From Paenibacillus marchantiae (GTDB taxonomy: Bacteria > Bacillota > Bacilli > Paenibacillales > Paenibacillaceae), in assembly GCF_028771845.1 (NCBI RefSeq), contig NZ_CP118270.1, positions 1,922,001 to 1,986,000 of the forward strand: a stretch of DNA of 64,000 bases, written 5' to 3'. The notes under the pieces are model-generated. The model had not been told where the DNA came from. It was given only the letters and a program-made list of their open reading frames with translations, and did not search any database. A program made the translations under genes and the position numbers. Positions 19,168 to 26,980 of this stretch are shown piece by piece. Numbering within the stretch: the stretch's first letter is position 1; each line of letters starts with the position of its first letter.

Positions 19168-20505
19168 TTGGACATAATCACCATATTAAATATTGTATTA
19201 CTCATTATCTTGATTGCATTGACCGCATTTTTCGTTGCATCTGAGTTCGCTGTGGTTAAGATTCGTACATCAAGAGTGGATCAATTGGTTGCCGAGGGGA
19301 ATAAAAAAGCCATATTGGCCAAAAAAGTAGTCTCGGACCTCGATTATTATCTGTCAGCCTGTCAGCTCGGTATTACCGTAACTGCCCTTGGATTGGGAGC
19401 GCTCGGTAAGCCAACCGTTGAAAGGTTGTTATACCCGGTATTTAATTATCTGGACGTATCAGCTTCCATATCGGCGGTTGCTTCCTATGCGATTGCCTTT
19501 ATCCTTGTCACGTTCCTGCACGTTGTGGTTGGGGAGATGGCTCCCAAAACGATGGCGATTCAATTTTCGGAAAAATTGACGCTGTTGCTCTCGCCACCGC
19601 TATATTGGTTCGGAAAAATTATGTATCCTTTCATTTGGGCGCTGAATGGTGCATCCCGCGTGCTTCTTAGGGCATTTGGCGTGAAGCCTGCCGGACATGA
19701 ACAGGCCTACTCGGAGGATGAGATCAAAATCATCATGAACCAGAGTTATGAAGGAGACGAGAACAACAAGACCAAGCTTTCGTATCTGGAAAACGTATTC
19801 GTATTCGATGAGCGTGATGCCAAAGATATCATGGTTCCGAGGACAGAGCTTGTGACACTTAATCAGAATATGACTTATGACGATATCATTCCGATATTGG
19901 ATGAGCATAATTATTCACGTTATCCCGTCATCGAGGATGGGGACAAGGACCGAATTGTCGGTGTTGTGAATGTGAAAAAGATTTTGCCTGACATGGTTGC
20001 CCTTAGGGAGCACCAACTTATCGATTTTGTTCGGGAGATTCCCTTCGTTTCTGAAGTTACAAGTATCCAGGATGTGATGATCAAGATGCAACAGGAACGC
20101 GTGCACATGGCTGTGGTCGTGGATGAATATGGAGGTACTTCGGGAATCATTACAATGGAGGATATTCTGGAGGAGCTTGTCGGCGAGATTCGGGATGAGT
20201 TCGATGCTGATGAAGTTGCTGACATTCAGGTAACCGGAGAAAACAAATATCTCATTAACGGCCGGGTGCTGCTGGATGAGTTGGAGCGGCAGTTTGGGAT
20301 TGTCTTTGAAGGCAACGAAGAAATGGATACTGTGGCCGGATGGATTCAATTCCAGAAGGGTGTCGGTGTGGAACAAGGTGATACGGTAGAACACGGTGAT
20401 TACGTCTGGACCGTTGTAGACGCAGAAAATTTTCACATTAAGCAGGTTCTGCTTGAACGTGTATACGGTACTCAGGTCGATGAATCTTCCAGTGACCTGG
20501 CGTGA
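19168..20505 (+). CDS. CNNM/CorC-type membrane transporter with CBS pair (hemolysin family)
   Basis: A 445-residue membrane protein. An N-terminal DUF21/CNNM transmembrane domain (residues ~1-190, starting MDIITILNIVLLIILIAL) is followed by a CBS pair (~210-340, VPRTELVTL ... VVVDEYGGTSGIITMEDILEELVGEI). A C-terminal CorC_HlyC domain (~350-435, YLINGRVLLDELE) completes it. Family members export or regulate Mg2+ and other divalent ions (the Bacillus YhdP/MpfA group), so a Mg2+ efflux role is likely but not proven. The start is TTG 19168 with an unusual SD spacing (see the leader entry). A close paralogue follows 277 bp downstream. Confidence 0.88.
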   Translation: MDIITILNIVLLIILIALTAFFVASEFAVVKIRTSRVDQLVAEGNKKAILAKKVVSDLDYYLSACQLGITVTALGLGALGKPTVERLLYPVFNYLDVSASISAVASYAIAFILVTFLHVVVGEMAPKTMAIQFSEKLTLLLSPPLYWFGKIMYPFIWALNGASRVLLRAFGVKPAGHEQAYSEDEIKIIMNQSYEGDENNKTKLSYLENVFVFDERDAKDIMVPRTELVTLNQNMTYDDIIPILDEHNYSRYPVIEDGDKDRIVGVVNVKKILPDMVALREHQLIDFVREIPFVSEVTSIQDVMIKMQQERVHMAVVVDEYGGTSGIITMEDILEELVGEIRDEFDADEVADIQVTGENKYLINGRVLLDELERQFGIVFEGNEEMDTVAGWIQFQKGVGVEQGDTVEHGDYVWTVVDAENFHIKQVLLERVYGTQVDESSSDLA

Positions 20506-20592
20506 TGTTGGTTTGATCATGACTGTAATCTAGGGTATGACTGCCCATTTGGCTACTGCCCTCAGAATTTTTAAATGTTTTGGCAACGTAGC

Positions 20593-20726
20593 AGGGGACG
20601 GAATCGATTCTGAAGAAGCGTAGCGTTCGCGTTTGCAAACCAATTTTAAACCTTTGAAAACAACAATTAGGGAAATTTGGAGGCAATGGCGATCGGAAGA
20701 ACGAGCCGTCACCGGAACGTCACTCG
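20593..20726 (+). repeat. Palindromic intergenic repeat, copy E (short type, + orientation)
   Basis: GGGGACGGAATCGATTCTG at the start is nearly identical to copy F. GAAGAAGCGTAGCGTTCGC, a central AATTTTAAACC...AAATTTGGAGGC stem and GGCGATCGGAAGAACG follow. It ends GAGCCGTCACCGGAACGTCACTC. It lies between the two CNNM transporter genes. Confidence 0.8.
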
Positions 20727-20751
20727 TGCAACCTTAATATAAATTTTACTT

Positions 20752-20782
20752 GGAGGTGAATCCCTCATATTGAGGGAAATCA
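20752..20782 (+). promoter_or_regulatory. SD-hairpin-TTG leader, second CNNM gene
   Basis: GGAGGTGA (20752-20759) is followed by a perfect 7 bp hairpin TCCCTCA-TAT-TGAGGGA (20761-20777), then AATCA and the TTG start at 20783. The first paralogue has the same SD, the same AATCCCT entry and the same GGGAAATCATTGGAC exit. Its hairpin loop differs. Keeping a stem with a different loop suggests that the structure itself is selected. Confidence 0.65.
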
Positions 20783-21865
20783 TTGGACGGAATAATAGCC
20801 TTAAACTTATTTTTAGTAGCCGTATTTATAGGACTGACCGCCTTTTTCGTTGGAGCGGAATTTGCAATTCTGAAAGTACGGATGTCCCGAATAGATCAGT
20901 TGATCTTGGAAGGGAACAAAAAAGCGGTATTGGCCAAAAAAGTGGCTCACAATCTGGATTATTATCTATCTGCGTGTCAATTGGGTATCACGATCACAGC
21001 ACTGGTATTGGGTGCGTTGGGCGAACCCACTGTTGAGAAAATGCTGCATCCGCTGTTTGAGCGATTGGAAGTCCCAGCGGCGTTGTCTACGGTACTTTCG
21101 TACGGGATTGCCTTGGCAATCATCACGTTCCTGCATGTGGTTATCGGTGAATTGGCACCGAAAACACTGGCGATCCAGTTTGCAGAGAAGATGACACTAT
21201 TGCTTGCACCACCGCTGTATTGGTTTGGTAAGATCATGAATCCGTTCATCTACGCGCTGAATGGGGCTGCCCGTCTATTGCTTGGCATCTTCGGTATAAA
21301 ACCAGCCGGTCACGATACGGTTCACTCCGAAGAGGAACTGAAGCTGATTATGGCGCAGAGTTACGAGAGTGGAGAAATTAATCAGACAGAGCTGGACTAC
21401 CTCAAAAACATTTTTGCTTTTGATGAACGTTTGCTTCAGGAGATTATGATCCGCAAAGAAAAAATCGTTACGCTGGACAAAGAAATGCCGCTGGAACGTA
21501 TGATCGAGGTTCTAAAGCAGCATGAATATACACGTTTTCCTGTGATCGAAAAAGGAAATCAGGATCACTTCGTTGGATTTATTCATACAAAGGAAATGCT
21601 TACGAGTGTTGCCGCAGGCCGGGCTTTCAACATGGATACGTTTGTACACGACATGTTGAAATTTTCGGAGTTATCGCCGATTAAGGATGTCTTGGTCCAG
21701 ATGCAGCAAAGTCGTTCCCATATCGCATCAGTGCATAATGCAGAAGGGGAAACAGTTGGTCTGGTTACGATGGAGGACATTCTTGAAGAAATTGTTGGAG
21801 ATATTAAGGATGAGTATGATGGCAAAGATCTGGTTCAACCGCCTAAGCGATTAAAATTAACCTAA
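20783..21865 (+). CDS. CNNM-type transporter paralogue without the C-terminal CorC_HlyC domain
   Basis: A 360-residue paralogue of the protein at 19168. It has the same DUF21 membrane domain (residues ~1-185, MDGIIALNLFLVAVFIGLTA) and a CBS pair (~205-340). It stops at IKDEYDGKDLVQPPKRLKLT just after the second CBS domain, so the ~85-residue CorC_HlyC domain is missing. The stop is followed by ordinary non-coding DNA, so this looks like a stable short form and not a recent frameshift. The CBS pair has also diverged (the VDEYGG motif reads HNAEGE). TTG start with the same leader as its neighbour. Confidence 0.86.
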   Translation: MDGIIALNLFLVAVFIGLTAFFVGAEFAILKVRMSRIDQLILEGNKKAVLAKKVAHNLDYYLSACQLGITITALVLGALGEPTVEKMLHPLFERLEVPAALSTVLSYGIALAIITFLHVVIGELAPKTLAIQFAEKMTLLLAPPLYWFGKIMNPFIYALNGAARLLLGIFGIKPAGHDTVHSEEELKLIMAQSYESGEINQTELDYLKNIFAFDERLLQEIMIRKEKIVTLDKEMPLERMIEVLKQHEYTRFPVIEKGNQDHFVGFIHTKEMLTSVAAGRAFNMDTFVHDMLKFSELSPIKDVLVQMQQSRSHIASVHNAEGETVGLVTMEDILEEIVGDIKDEYDGKDLVQPPKRLKLT

Positions 21866-21928
21866 AACATAATGCGAAATTATAAGGGTCGATGTTGTAT
21901 GGCGGCAATTGAATAAAATTTAAGGAAG

Positions 21929-21961
21929 ACAGGTTTCCGAGTGATCGGGGCCTGTTTTTTT
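21929..21961 (+). terminator. Terminator after the second CNNM gene
   Basis: ACAGG..CCGA-GTGA-TCGG..CCTGT followed by TTTTTT. Confidence 0.8.
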
Positions 21962-22071
21962 GTCGATCTCAGTATACTCAGGCGTAATTCAGCAGGTTAA
22001 AAAGCATATATCTTAACTTTAAAACAAAAGCTTGCTTATTTAGGGTTAATGGATTAATATAAATTTAAAGA

Positions 22072-22087
22072 ATCTTAATTTAAAGAT
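22072..22087. promoter_or_regulatory. Candidate MarR/MhqR-like operator
   Basis: ATCTTAATTTAAAGAT has inverted arms ATCTT/AAGAT about 90 bp upstream of the dioxygenase-esterase pair. In Bacillus the related mhq genes are controlled by MhqR at operators with ATCTCGA/TCGAGAT arms, so this site is a reasonable but unproven candidate. A direct repeat of ACAACGATACAAATAAA also lies immediately before the ribosome site. Confidence 0.35.
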
Positions 22088-22178
22088 AAATAACAAATAG
22101 CGATGCATAACAAACTGCTAAATATAACAACGATACAAATAAAACAACGATACAAATAAAACCAAGGGAGTGGAGATT

Positions 22179-23129
22179 ATGTTCAGAACTTCAGGAATCC
22201 ATCACGTTACGGCTTTTGTAGATGATGCACAGAAAAATGTTGATTTTTATGCAGGTGTATTGGCACTGAGAATGGTGAAAAAAACGATTAACTTTGATGC
22301 ACCGGATGTGTACCATCTGTATTATGGCAATGAGGATGGGGCACCGGGCACCATCATCACCTTCTTCCCTCAGCAGAATGCCAGAAGAGGAGTTATCGGT
22401 GCAGGACAGACTGGCGTAACTGTATATGCGATTCCGGTGGGCAGTCTGCCATTCTGGAAAGAACGTCTGACATCCTTCGATATTCCATTTGAAAATAAAA
22501 CAAGATTTGGCGAGCAGTACATTCGCTTCTTCGACAAAGGGGGTCTCTTGCTCGAATTGGTCGAGCGTGATGGAGGCCAGCCAAGTCAGTGGGCATTCAA
22601 CGGTGTGCAGTCTGAACATGCCATCAAAGGTTTTGGTGGAGCTGTGTTATTCAGCCATGTACCTGACAAAACAACGGATGTGCTGACAACGATGCTCGGT
22701 CTGGAGCAGGTAGGAGAAGAGGATGGAATCATTCGTCTGCAGGCGAGCGGTGATATCGGTCAACTGATCGACATTCAATCAACTGGAATCCAGCGGGGAA
22801 TTGGCGGAGCAGGGACGGTTCACCATATTGCATGGCGTGCAAAAGATTATGTCGAGCATGAACAAATGCAGCAGGAGCTTCAAAAAGCCGGATATCATCC
22901 AACTCCGGTCATTGACCGTCAGTACTTCAACGCTGTGTATTTCCGGGAGCCAGGAGGTATACTGTTTGAACTGGCTACTGATCCTCCAGGATTTGCACGA
23001 GATGAACCACAGGAGAGTATGGGCCAAAAGCTGATGCTGCCTGAATGGTATGAACCACAGCGTGAGCAGATTGAACAGCTGCTGCCACCTATTCAAGTAC
23101 GTGAATGGAAAGGAGAGTCCAAATCATGA
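22179..23129 (+). CDS. Glyoxalase/extradiol ring-cleaving dioxygenase, MhqO-like
   Basis: A 316-residue VOC-fold protein with two duplicated modules (MFRTSGIHHVTAFVDDAQKN... and GAGTVHHIAWRAKDY...). It has the metal-ligand pattern His (GIHHVT), His (TVHHIAW) and Glu (GILFELATD). Family members such as MhqO of Bacillus subtilis act on hydroquinone or catechol-type compounds. I choose ATG 22179 with AAGGGAGTGGAG upstream; a GTG at 22170 is in frame but overlaps that site. The stop overlaps the start of the esterase gene by 4 nt, so the two form one operon. Confidence 0.85.
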   Translation: MFRTSGIHHVTAFVDDAQKNVDFYAGVLALRMVKKTINFDAPDVYHLYYGNEDGAPGTIITFFPQQNARRGVIGAGQTGVTVYAIPVGSLPFWKERLTSFDIPFENKTRFGEQYIRFFDKGGLLLELVERDGGQPSQWAFNGVQSEHAIKGFGGAVLFSHVPDKTTDVLTTMLGLEQVGEEDGIIRLQASGDIGQLIDIQSTGIQRGIGGAGTVHHIAWRAKDYVEHEQMQQELQKAGYHPTPVIDRQYFNAVYFREPGGILFELATDPPGFARDEPQESMGQKLMLPEWYEPQREQIEQLLPPIQVREWKGESKS

Positions 23130-23749
23130 CTACTACCAATACAATGAAACATATTTATAAAGCAGGTTCTCAGCCAGATGCACCCACCCTTTTGTTGCTG
23201 CACGGGACAGGTGGAACGGAGAACGATCTGGTAGGTCTGGCCGAGATGATTGCCCCAGGAGCTGGTATTCTGGGGGTGCGTGGTAACGTATCTGAAAATG
23301 GAATGCCCCGTTTCTTCCGCCGTTTGGCGGAAGGGGTGTTTGACGAAGAAGATCTCATTGCACGGACAGCGGAATTGGGTTCATTTGTGGATGCAGCTGC
23401 TTTGGAGAATGGCTTTGATCGTGCCAATGTCTTCGCACTGGGCTATTCTAACGGAGCAAACATTGCAGCAAGTCTGATCTTCCATCAGGCTGACGTATTC
23501 AAAGGAGCGATTCTGCACCATCCGATGGTACCGCTTCGCGGTTTGGAATTGCCAGACCTGAAGGGGCTGCCTGTATTCATCGGCGCAGGAGAGAATGATC
23601 CAATTGTGCCGAAACGTGAAACGGATGAATTGGCCTCACTACTTAGCGGTGCGGGTGCAGCTGTGCACATGCACTGGGAGCGTCAGGGGCATCAGTTGAC
23701 CCGTACCGAGGCTGAAGCTGCTGCGGCTTGGTTTAAGACTCAGGCTTAA
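23126..23749 (+). CDS. Phospholipase/carboxylesterase, MhqD-like
   Basis: A 207-residue alpha/beta hydrolase. It has an HGTGGTENDL oxyanion region, the nucleophile in LGYSNGANIA, the acid in GAGENDPIVP and the histidine in RQGHQLT. In Bacillus mhqD-type esterases are found with MhqO-type dioxygenases and induced by quinones. The 4-nt overlap here (ATGA) supports a shared role in aromatic or quinone detoxification. The start ATG 23126 is preceded by GGAGAG. A clear terminator follows. Confidence 0.87.
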   Translation: MTTTNTMKHIYKAGSQPDAPTLLLLHGTGGTENDLVGLAEMIAPGAGILGVRGNVSENGMPRFFRRLAEGVFDEEDLIARTAELGSFVDAAALENGFDRANVFALGYSNGANIAASLIFHQADVFKGAILHHPMVPLRGLELPDLKGLPVFIGAGENDPIVPKRETDELASLLSGAGAAVHMHWERQGHQLTRTEAEAAAAWFKTQA

Positions 23750-23768
23750 AAAATTTGACTGGCATTTT

Positions 23769-23817
23769 AAAAGGGATGTCCCATAGGTCATGAAAATGAC
23801 GGGGACATCCCTTTTTT
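23769..23817 (+). terminator. Terminator after the dioxygenase-esterase operon
   Basis: AAAAGGGATGTCCC ... GGGGACATCCC is a near-perfect stem followed by TTTTTT. Confidence 0.9.
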
Positions 23818-23908
23818 GCCGTTTTTAAGGTTTAACGAACCGAGCAGCATGCTACTCGTGCCAATTTCCAACGATCCACTTTTTAATGAATCAGAGCGAC
23901 ACTATGCC

Positions 23909-23937
23909 TTGTCCTAAAGTATGGAATAATCTATAAT
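23909..23937 (+). promoter_or_regulatory. Sigma-A promoter of the hydrolase gene
   Basis: -35 TTGTCC (23909-23914), 17 bp spacer, perfect -10 TATAAT (23932-23937). The predicted start near 23944 coincides with the Fur-box-like site at 23946. Confidence 0.65.
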
Positions 23938-23945
23938 CAAGTAAT

Positions 23946-23960
23946 TGATAATCATTTTCA
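23946..23960. promoter_or_regulatory. Fur-box-like operator
   Basis: TGATAATCATTTTCA matches the 7-1-7 Fur consensus TGATAAT-N-ATTATCA at all informative positions but one. It lies directly at the predicted transcription start of the downstream hydrolase. This position fits iron-dependent repression. Confidence 0.55.
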
Positions 23961-24006
23961 ATTAGATTCGGTTTGTTATGACTATGCGTGTAATCAGGAG
24001 GGGAAG

Positions 24007-24897
24007 ATGAAGCCTAACCATAGCTCACATTCTTTTGGTTCAAGTGCATTTATTCAGACCCGGGATGGTCGCAAACTATATTATATGTCCAGAGGAACAG
24101 GCGATCTGACCGTTGTATTTGAGTCCGGTATGGGCTTCTCACGATCGATCTGGGGGCTGGTAGCACCTGCAGTTGCTGAATATGCACATGCCGTTGTGTA
24201 CGACAGGTCGGGGGCAGGACGAAGTGAAATTGATTCGTCTCCGCGCAAACTTCGTAGAATAGCAGAAGACCTTGACGATCTGCTGACTGCATTGGGACCT
24301 GGTCCGTTCATATTAGTAGGGCACAGCTGGGGAGGCCCCATTGTACGAGCGGCTGCGGCCTCGAACCTGTCACGATTAAGGGGGATCATCCTGGTTGATC
24401 CTTCAGACGAGCATTGCCAATTGTACTTTTCCAAAGCAGCCAAATTCAATTTTGCCTTGAACAGTCTCCTAATTCCACTCATGGCACGTACAGGATTGTA
24501 CAGATTATTAGGCAGCAGACCTGGAAGTGTACAGCCTGGCGATGTTGTCAGGGATCACCGTTCCGAGGATTTCACTGTACAGGCGGCTAAGACTATGGTT
24601 GCAGAGTCAAAACCTTTTCTGAATGACTTGGCTTCCTTGCTGGTTACTCCTCTCGATCTTGGTGATTTGGAAGTCAGCATCATCTCAGGTACGAAAACGG
24701 GCATGGGAGAACGTAAAATAAGACCCGCTATTATCGAGGCACACCGCCGGACTGTGAGTACTTTAACGAATGCAAAATGGATTGGAGCCGATCAATCCAG
24801 CCATATGGTCATGTTTACATATCCACAGGTCATTGTTGATGAAATATTGCGAATGGTAAATGATGCGAGCTCAGGCGCAAGAACAGAACAAAAGTGA
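24007..24897 (+). CDS. Alpha/beta hydrolase, possibly iron-regulated
   Basis: A 296-residue alpha/beta hydrolase. The nucleophile elbow is GHSWGGPIVRA, the upstream segment FESGMGFSRSIWG forms the oxyanion region, and VVYDRSGAGRSE is typical of the fold. The candidate catalytic His is near the end (ADQSSHMVMF). There is no signal peptide. The ATG follows AGGAGGGG. The substrate is unknown; the Fur-box-like site upstream raises the idea of a siderophore esterase or other iron-related task, but nothing in the protein itself proves that. Confidence 0.8.
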   Translation: MKPNHSSHSFGSSAFIQTRDGRKLYYMSRGTGDLTVVFESGMGFSRSIWGLVAPAVAEYAHAVVYDRSGAGRSEIDSSPRKLRRIAEDLDDLLTALGPGPFILVGHSWGGPIVRAAAASNLSRLRGIILVDPSDEHCQLYFSKAAKFNFALNSLLIPLMARTGLYRLLGSRPGSVQPGDVVRDHRSEDFTVQAAKTMVAESKPFLNDLASLLVTPLDLGDLEVSIISGTKTGMGERKIRPAIIEAHRRTVSTLTNAKWIGADQSSHMVMFTYPQVIVDEILRMVNDASSGARTEQK

Positions 24898-24914
24898 TAC
24901 AATAAAAAGAAAAA

Positions 24915-24930
24915 GCAATGCTTGCATTGC
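24915..24930. repeat. Perfect hairpin before ilvA
   Basis: GCAATGC-TT-GCATTGC forms a 7 bp stem with a 2-base loop. On the minus strand it is followed by TTTTTCTTTTT, so it has terminator shape for leftward transcription, although no leftward gene lies to its right. On the plus strand it lacks a T-run. Confidence 0.5.
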
Positions 24931-24960
24931 CAACCAAGATAAGCGGAGTGTGGATAAGAG

Positions 24961-26253
24961 ATGAAACCAGTGGAACAAGAACCAACGGGAACTGCCAATC
25001 CCGGCCGTACCGGTGTTGGCATGGAAGATATCGTGCGCGCACATCATGTGCTGCGTGAAGTCATTGTAAGAACGCCTTTACAGCGGGATGCTGTATTGTC
25101 GGCCAAATATAACTGTAATGTGTATCTTAAACGGGAAGACCTGCAGGTGGTCCGTTCGTTTAAAATTCGTGGAGCATACAACATGATTCGTAGTCTGACT
25201 CCAGCTGAACTGGAGAAAGGCATTGTCTGCGCGAGCGCGGGTAACCATGCGCAGGGAGTTGCTTTTTCCTGTAACGCGCTTAGCATTCACGGGAAAATCT
25301 TCATGCCAAGCACAACTCCTAACCAGAAGGTGAAACAGGTACGTCGATTTGGTGGAGATAATGTTGAAGTTGTGCTGACAGGTGATACGTATGACGATGC
25401 TTATGAAGAAGCTATGCGTGCGTGTAATGAACAGGGTATGACGTTTATCCATCCGTTCGACCAGCCGAAGATCATTGCAGGTAATGGTACGGTGGCGATG
25501 GAAATCATGGAGAGTTTGGATGAAAAAGCGGATTATGTATTCGTCACAATTGGTGGTGGCGGTCTGGCTGCTGGCGTTGGAACCTACATGAAGACGGTTA
25601 GCCCGGAAACACGCATCATTGGCGTAGAACCACTTGGCGCGGCTTCCATGAGTGAAGCCATGTTCCGCAAACAGGTTGTCACGTTGGATGATATTGATAA
25701 ATTCGTGGATGGTGCTGCGGTGAAGCGAGTTGGCGACCTGACCTTCGACATCTGTAGTGAAACGTTGGATGACATTGTGAAGGTGCCTGAGGGCAAAGCC
25801 TGCACCACCATTTTGGAGCTATATAATGAAAATGCTATCGTAGTGGAGCCTGCCGGTTCTCTAGCGGTTGCTGCACTGGAGCAGTATCGCGAACAAATTG
25901 CGGGTAAGACGGTTGTCTGTGTGATCAGCGGCGGCAACAATGATATCGATCGGATGCAGGAAATCAAAGAACGTTCGTTGATCTACGAAGGTTTGAAATA
26001 TTATTTCATGGTCAATTTCCCACAACGTGCGGGAGCTTTGCGTGAATTCCTTGTGGAAGTATTGGGACCCAATGACGACATTGCCCGTTTTGAATATACG
26101 AAGAAGCATGATAAGGAAAATGGACCTGCCTTGGTGGGCATCGAGTTGATGTACAAGGAAGATTACCAGCCGCTGATTGAACGTATGAATCGTAAAGGCC
26201 TTGCGTATACCGAGCTGAACAAAAATCTCAATCTGTTCAACATGCTAATCTGA
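24961..26253 (+). CDS. ilvA: Threonine dehydratase, biosynthetic
   Basis: PLP enzyme converting threonine to 2-oxobutanoate, the first step of isoleucine synthesis. The 430-residue protein has the PLP lysine in VVRSFKIRGAYN, ASAGNHAQGVAFS and the glycine loop VTIGGGGLAAGVG. The C-terminal domain (~340-430) is a single ACT-like regulatory module (FPQRAGALREFLVEV), as in the short Bacillus enzyme. ATG 24961 follows GGAGTG. The gene overlaps the GNAT start by one base (TGATG). I see no T-box or leucine-type leader upstream. Confidence 0.92.
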   Translation: MKPVEQEPTGTANPGRTGVGMEDIVRAHHVLREVIVRTPLQRDAVLSAKYNCNVYLKREDLQVVRSFKIRGAYNMIRSLTPAELEKGIVCASAGNHAQGVAFSCNALSIHGKIFMPSTTPNQKVKQVRRFGGDNVEVVLTGDTYDDAYEEAMRACNEQGMTFIHPFDQPKIIAGNGTVAMEIMESLDEKADYVFVTIGGGGLAAGVGTYMKTVSPETRIIGVEPLGAASMSEAMFRKQVVTLDDIDKFVDGAAVKRVGDLTFDICSETLDDIVKVPEGKACTTILELYNENAIVVEPAGSLAVAALEQYREQIAGKTVVCVISGGNNDIDRMQEIKERSLIYEGLKYYFMVNFPQRAGALREFLVEVLGPNDDIARFEYTKKHDKENGPALVGIELMYKEDYQPLIERMNRKGLAYTELNKNLNLFNMLI

Positions 26254-26855
26254 TGAATTATTCCAATGTGAAGTCGGACCGTAGTGAGGCGCAGCCTCTG
26301 TTGAGACCTGCTCGCAAAGAAGATGCGACACAAGTCATTCCTCTGCTTTATCAGGCGATTGGTGATATTGCCTATGCTCTGGCGGGTGAAGGTGAGCATG
26401 AGAAAGCGATGCAGATATTGCAGCAATTTTACGTACAGGAAGACAATCGGATCAGTTATCGCAATATAACGGTAATGGAGCAGGACGAACAGGTCGCGGG
26501 AATACTGGTAGCGTATGATGGCGGAGAAGCAGATCGTCTGGATCAGCCGATTCTGGATCGGCCTGGTCGGAGTACAGATGAGAAATATACGTTGGTCAAA
26601 GAAACCCGTCCCGGGGAGTATTATCTGGATACTCTATCCGTAAGTGAAGCGTATCAGGGGCAGGGTATCGGCAAGGCATTGATGGCTGCTTTTGAGCAGC
26701 AGGGAAGGGAACTTGGACACTTCCGGGTGTCCCTCATTGTTGAACGTGACAATGGCCGTGCCTTGATGTTGTACGAACGCCAGGGCTATATCAAGGATGA
26801 AGTAATTGTCATTGCTGGACATGAGTATAACCATATGGTCAAGCCAATTCTGTAG
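26253..26855 (+). CDS. GNAT family N-acetyltransferase
   Basis: A 200-residue protein with the acetyl-CoA motif QGQGIGKALM, preceded by the beta-strand YYLDTLSV, and a C-terminal MLYERQGY typical of GNATs. It starts at ATG 26253, overlapping the ilvA stop by one base with no independent ribosome site, so translation is probably coupled to ilvA. The substrate is unknown. A bidirectional terminator follows. Confidence 0.85.
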   Translation: MNYSNVKSDRSEAQPLLRPARKEDATQVIPLLYQAIGDIAYALAGEGEHEKAMQILQQFYVQEDNRISYRNITVMEQDEQVAGILVAYDGGEADRLDQPILDRPGRSTDEKYTLVKETRPGEYYLDTLSVSEAYQGQGIGKALMAAFEQQGRELGHFRVSLIVERDNGRALMLYERQGYIKDEVIVIAGHEYNHMVKPIL

Positions 26856-26910
26856 TTCTTGAATCTGAGTTAGCCTGGTATAGGAGATTCAATTCATCGA
26901 TAGAATCCAA

Positions 26911-26951
26911 AGAAAACCGACATGGGAGCGAATCCTATGTCGGTTTTCTTG
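26911..26951. terminator. Bidirectional terminator between the GNAT gene and the convergent secreted-protein gene
   Basis: AGAAAACCGACAT ... ATGTCGGTTTTCTT is a perfect stem with A-run and T-run on opposite sides. It can serve both the rightward acetyltransferase unit and the leftward gene at 26981-27946. Confidence 0.88.
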
Positions 26952-26980
26952 TGCTTTAGGTGATTAATATCATGAATTAT

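Noticed and set aside
20438..20712. Minus-strand ORFs over repeat copy E, similar to one over copy F
   Set aside because: Their similar translations (SSDRHCLQISLI / SFDRSCLQIYLI and ASSESIPSP) come from the shared DNA repeat, not from a protein family; no ribosome site.
24949..24957. Single perfect DnaA box (TGTGGATAA) before ilvA
   Set aside because: A single box is expected by chance about once per two windows of this size; it lies over the ilvA ribosome site and is not clustered.
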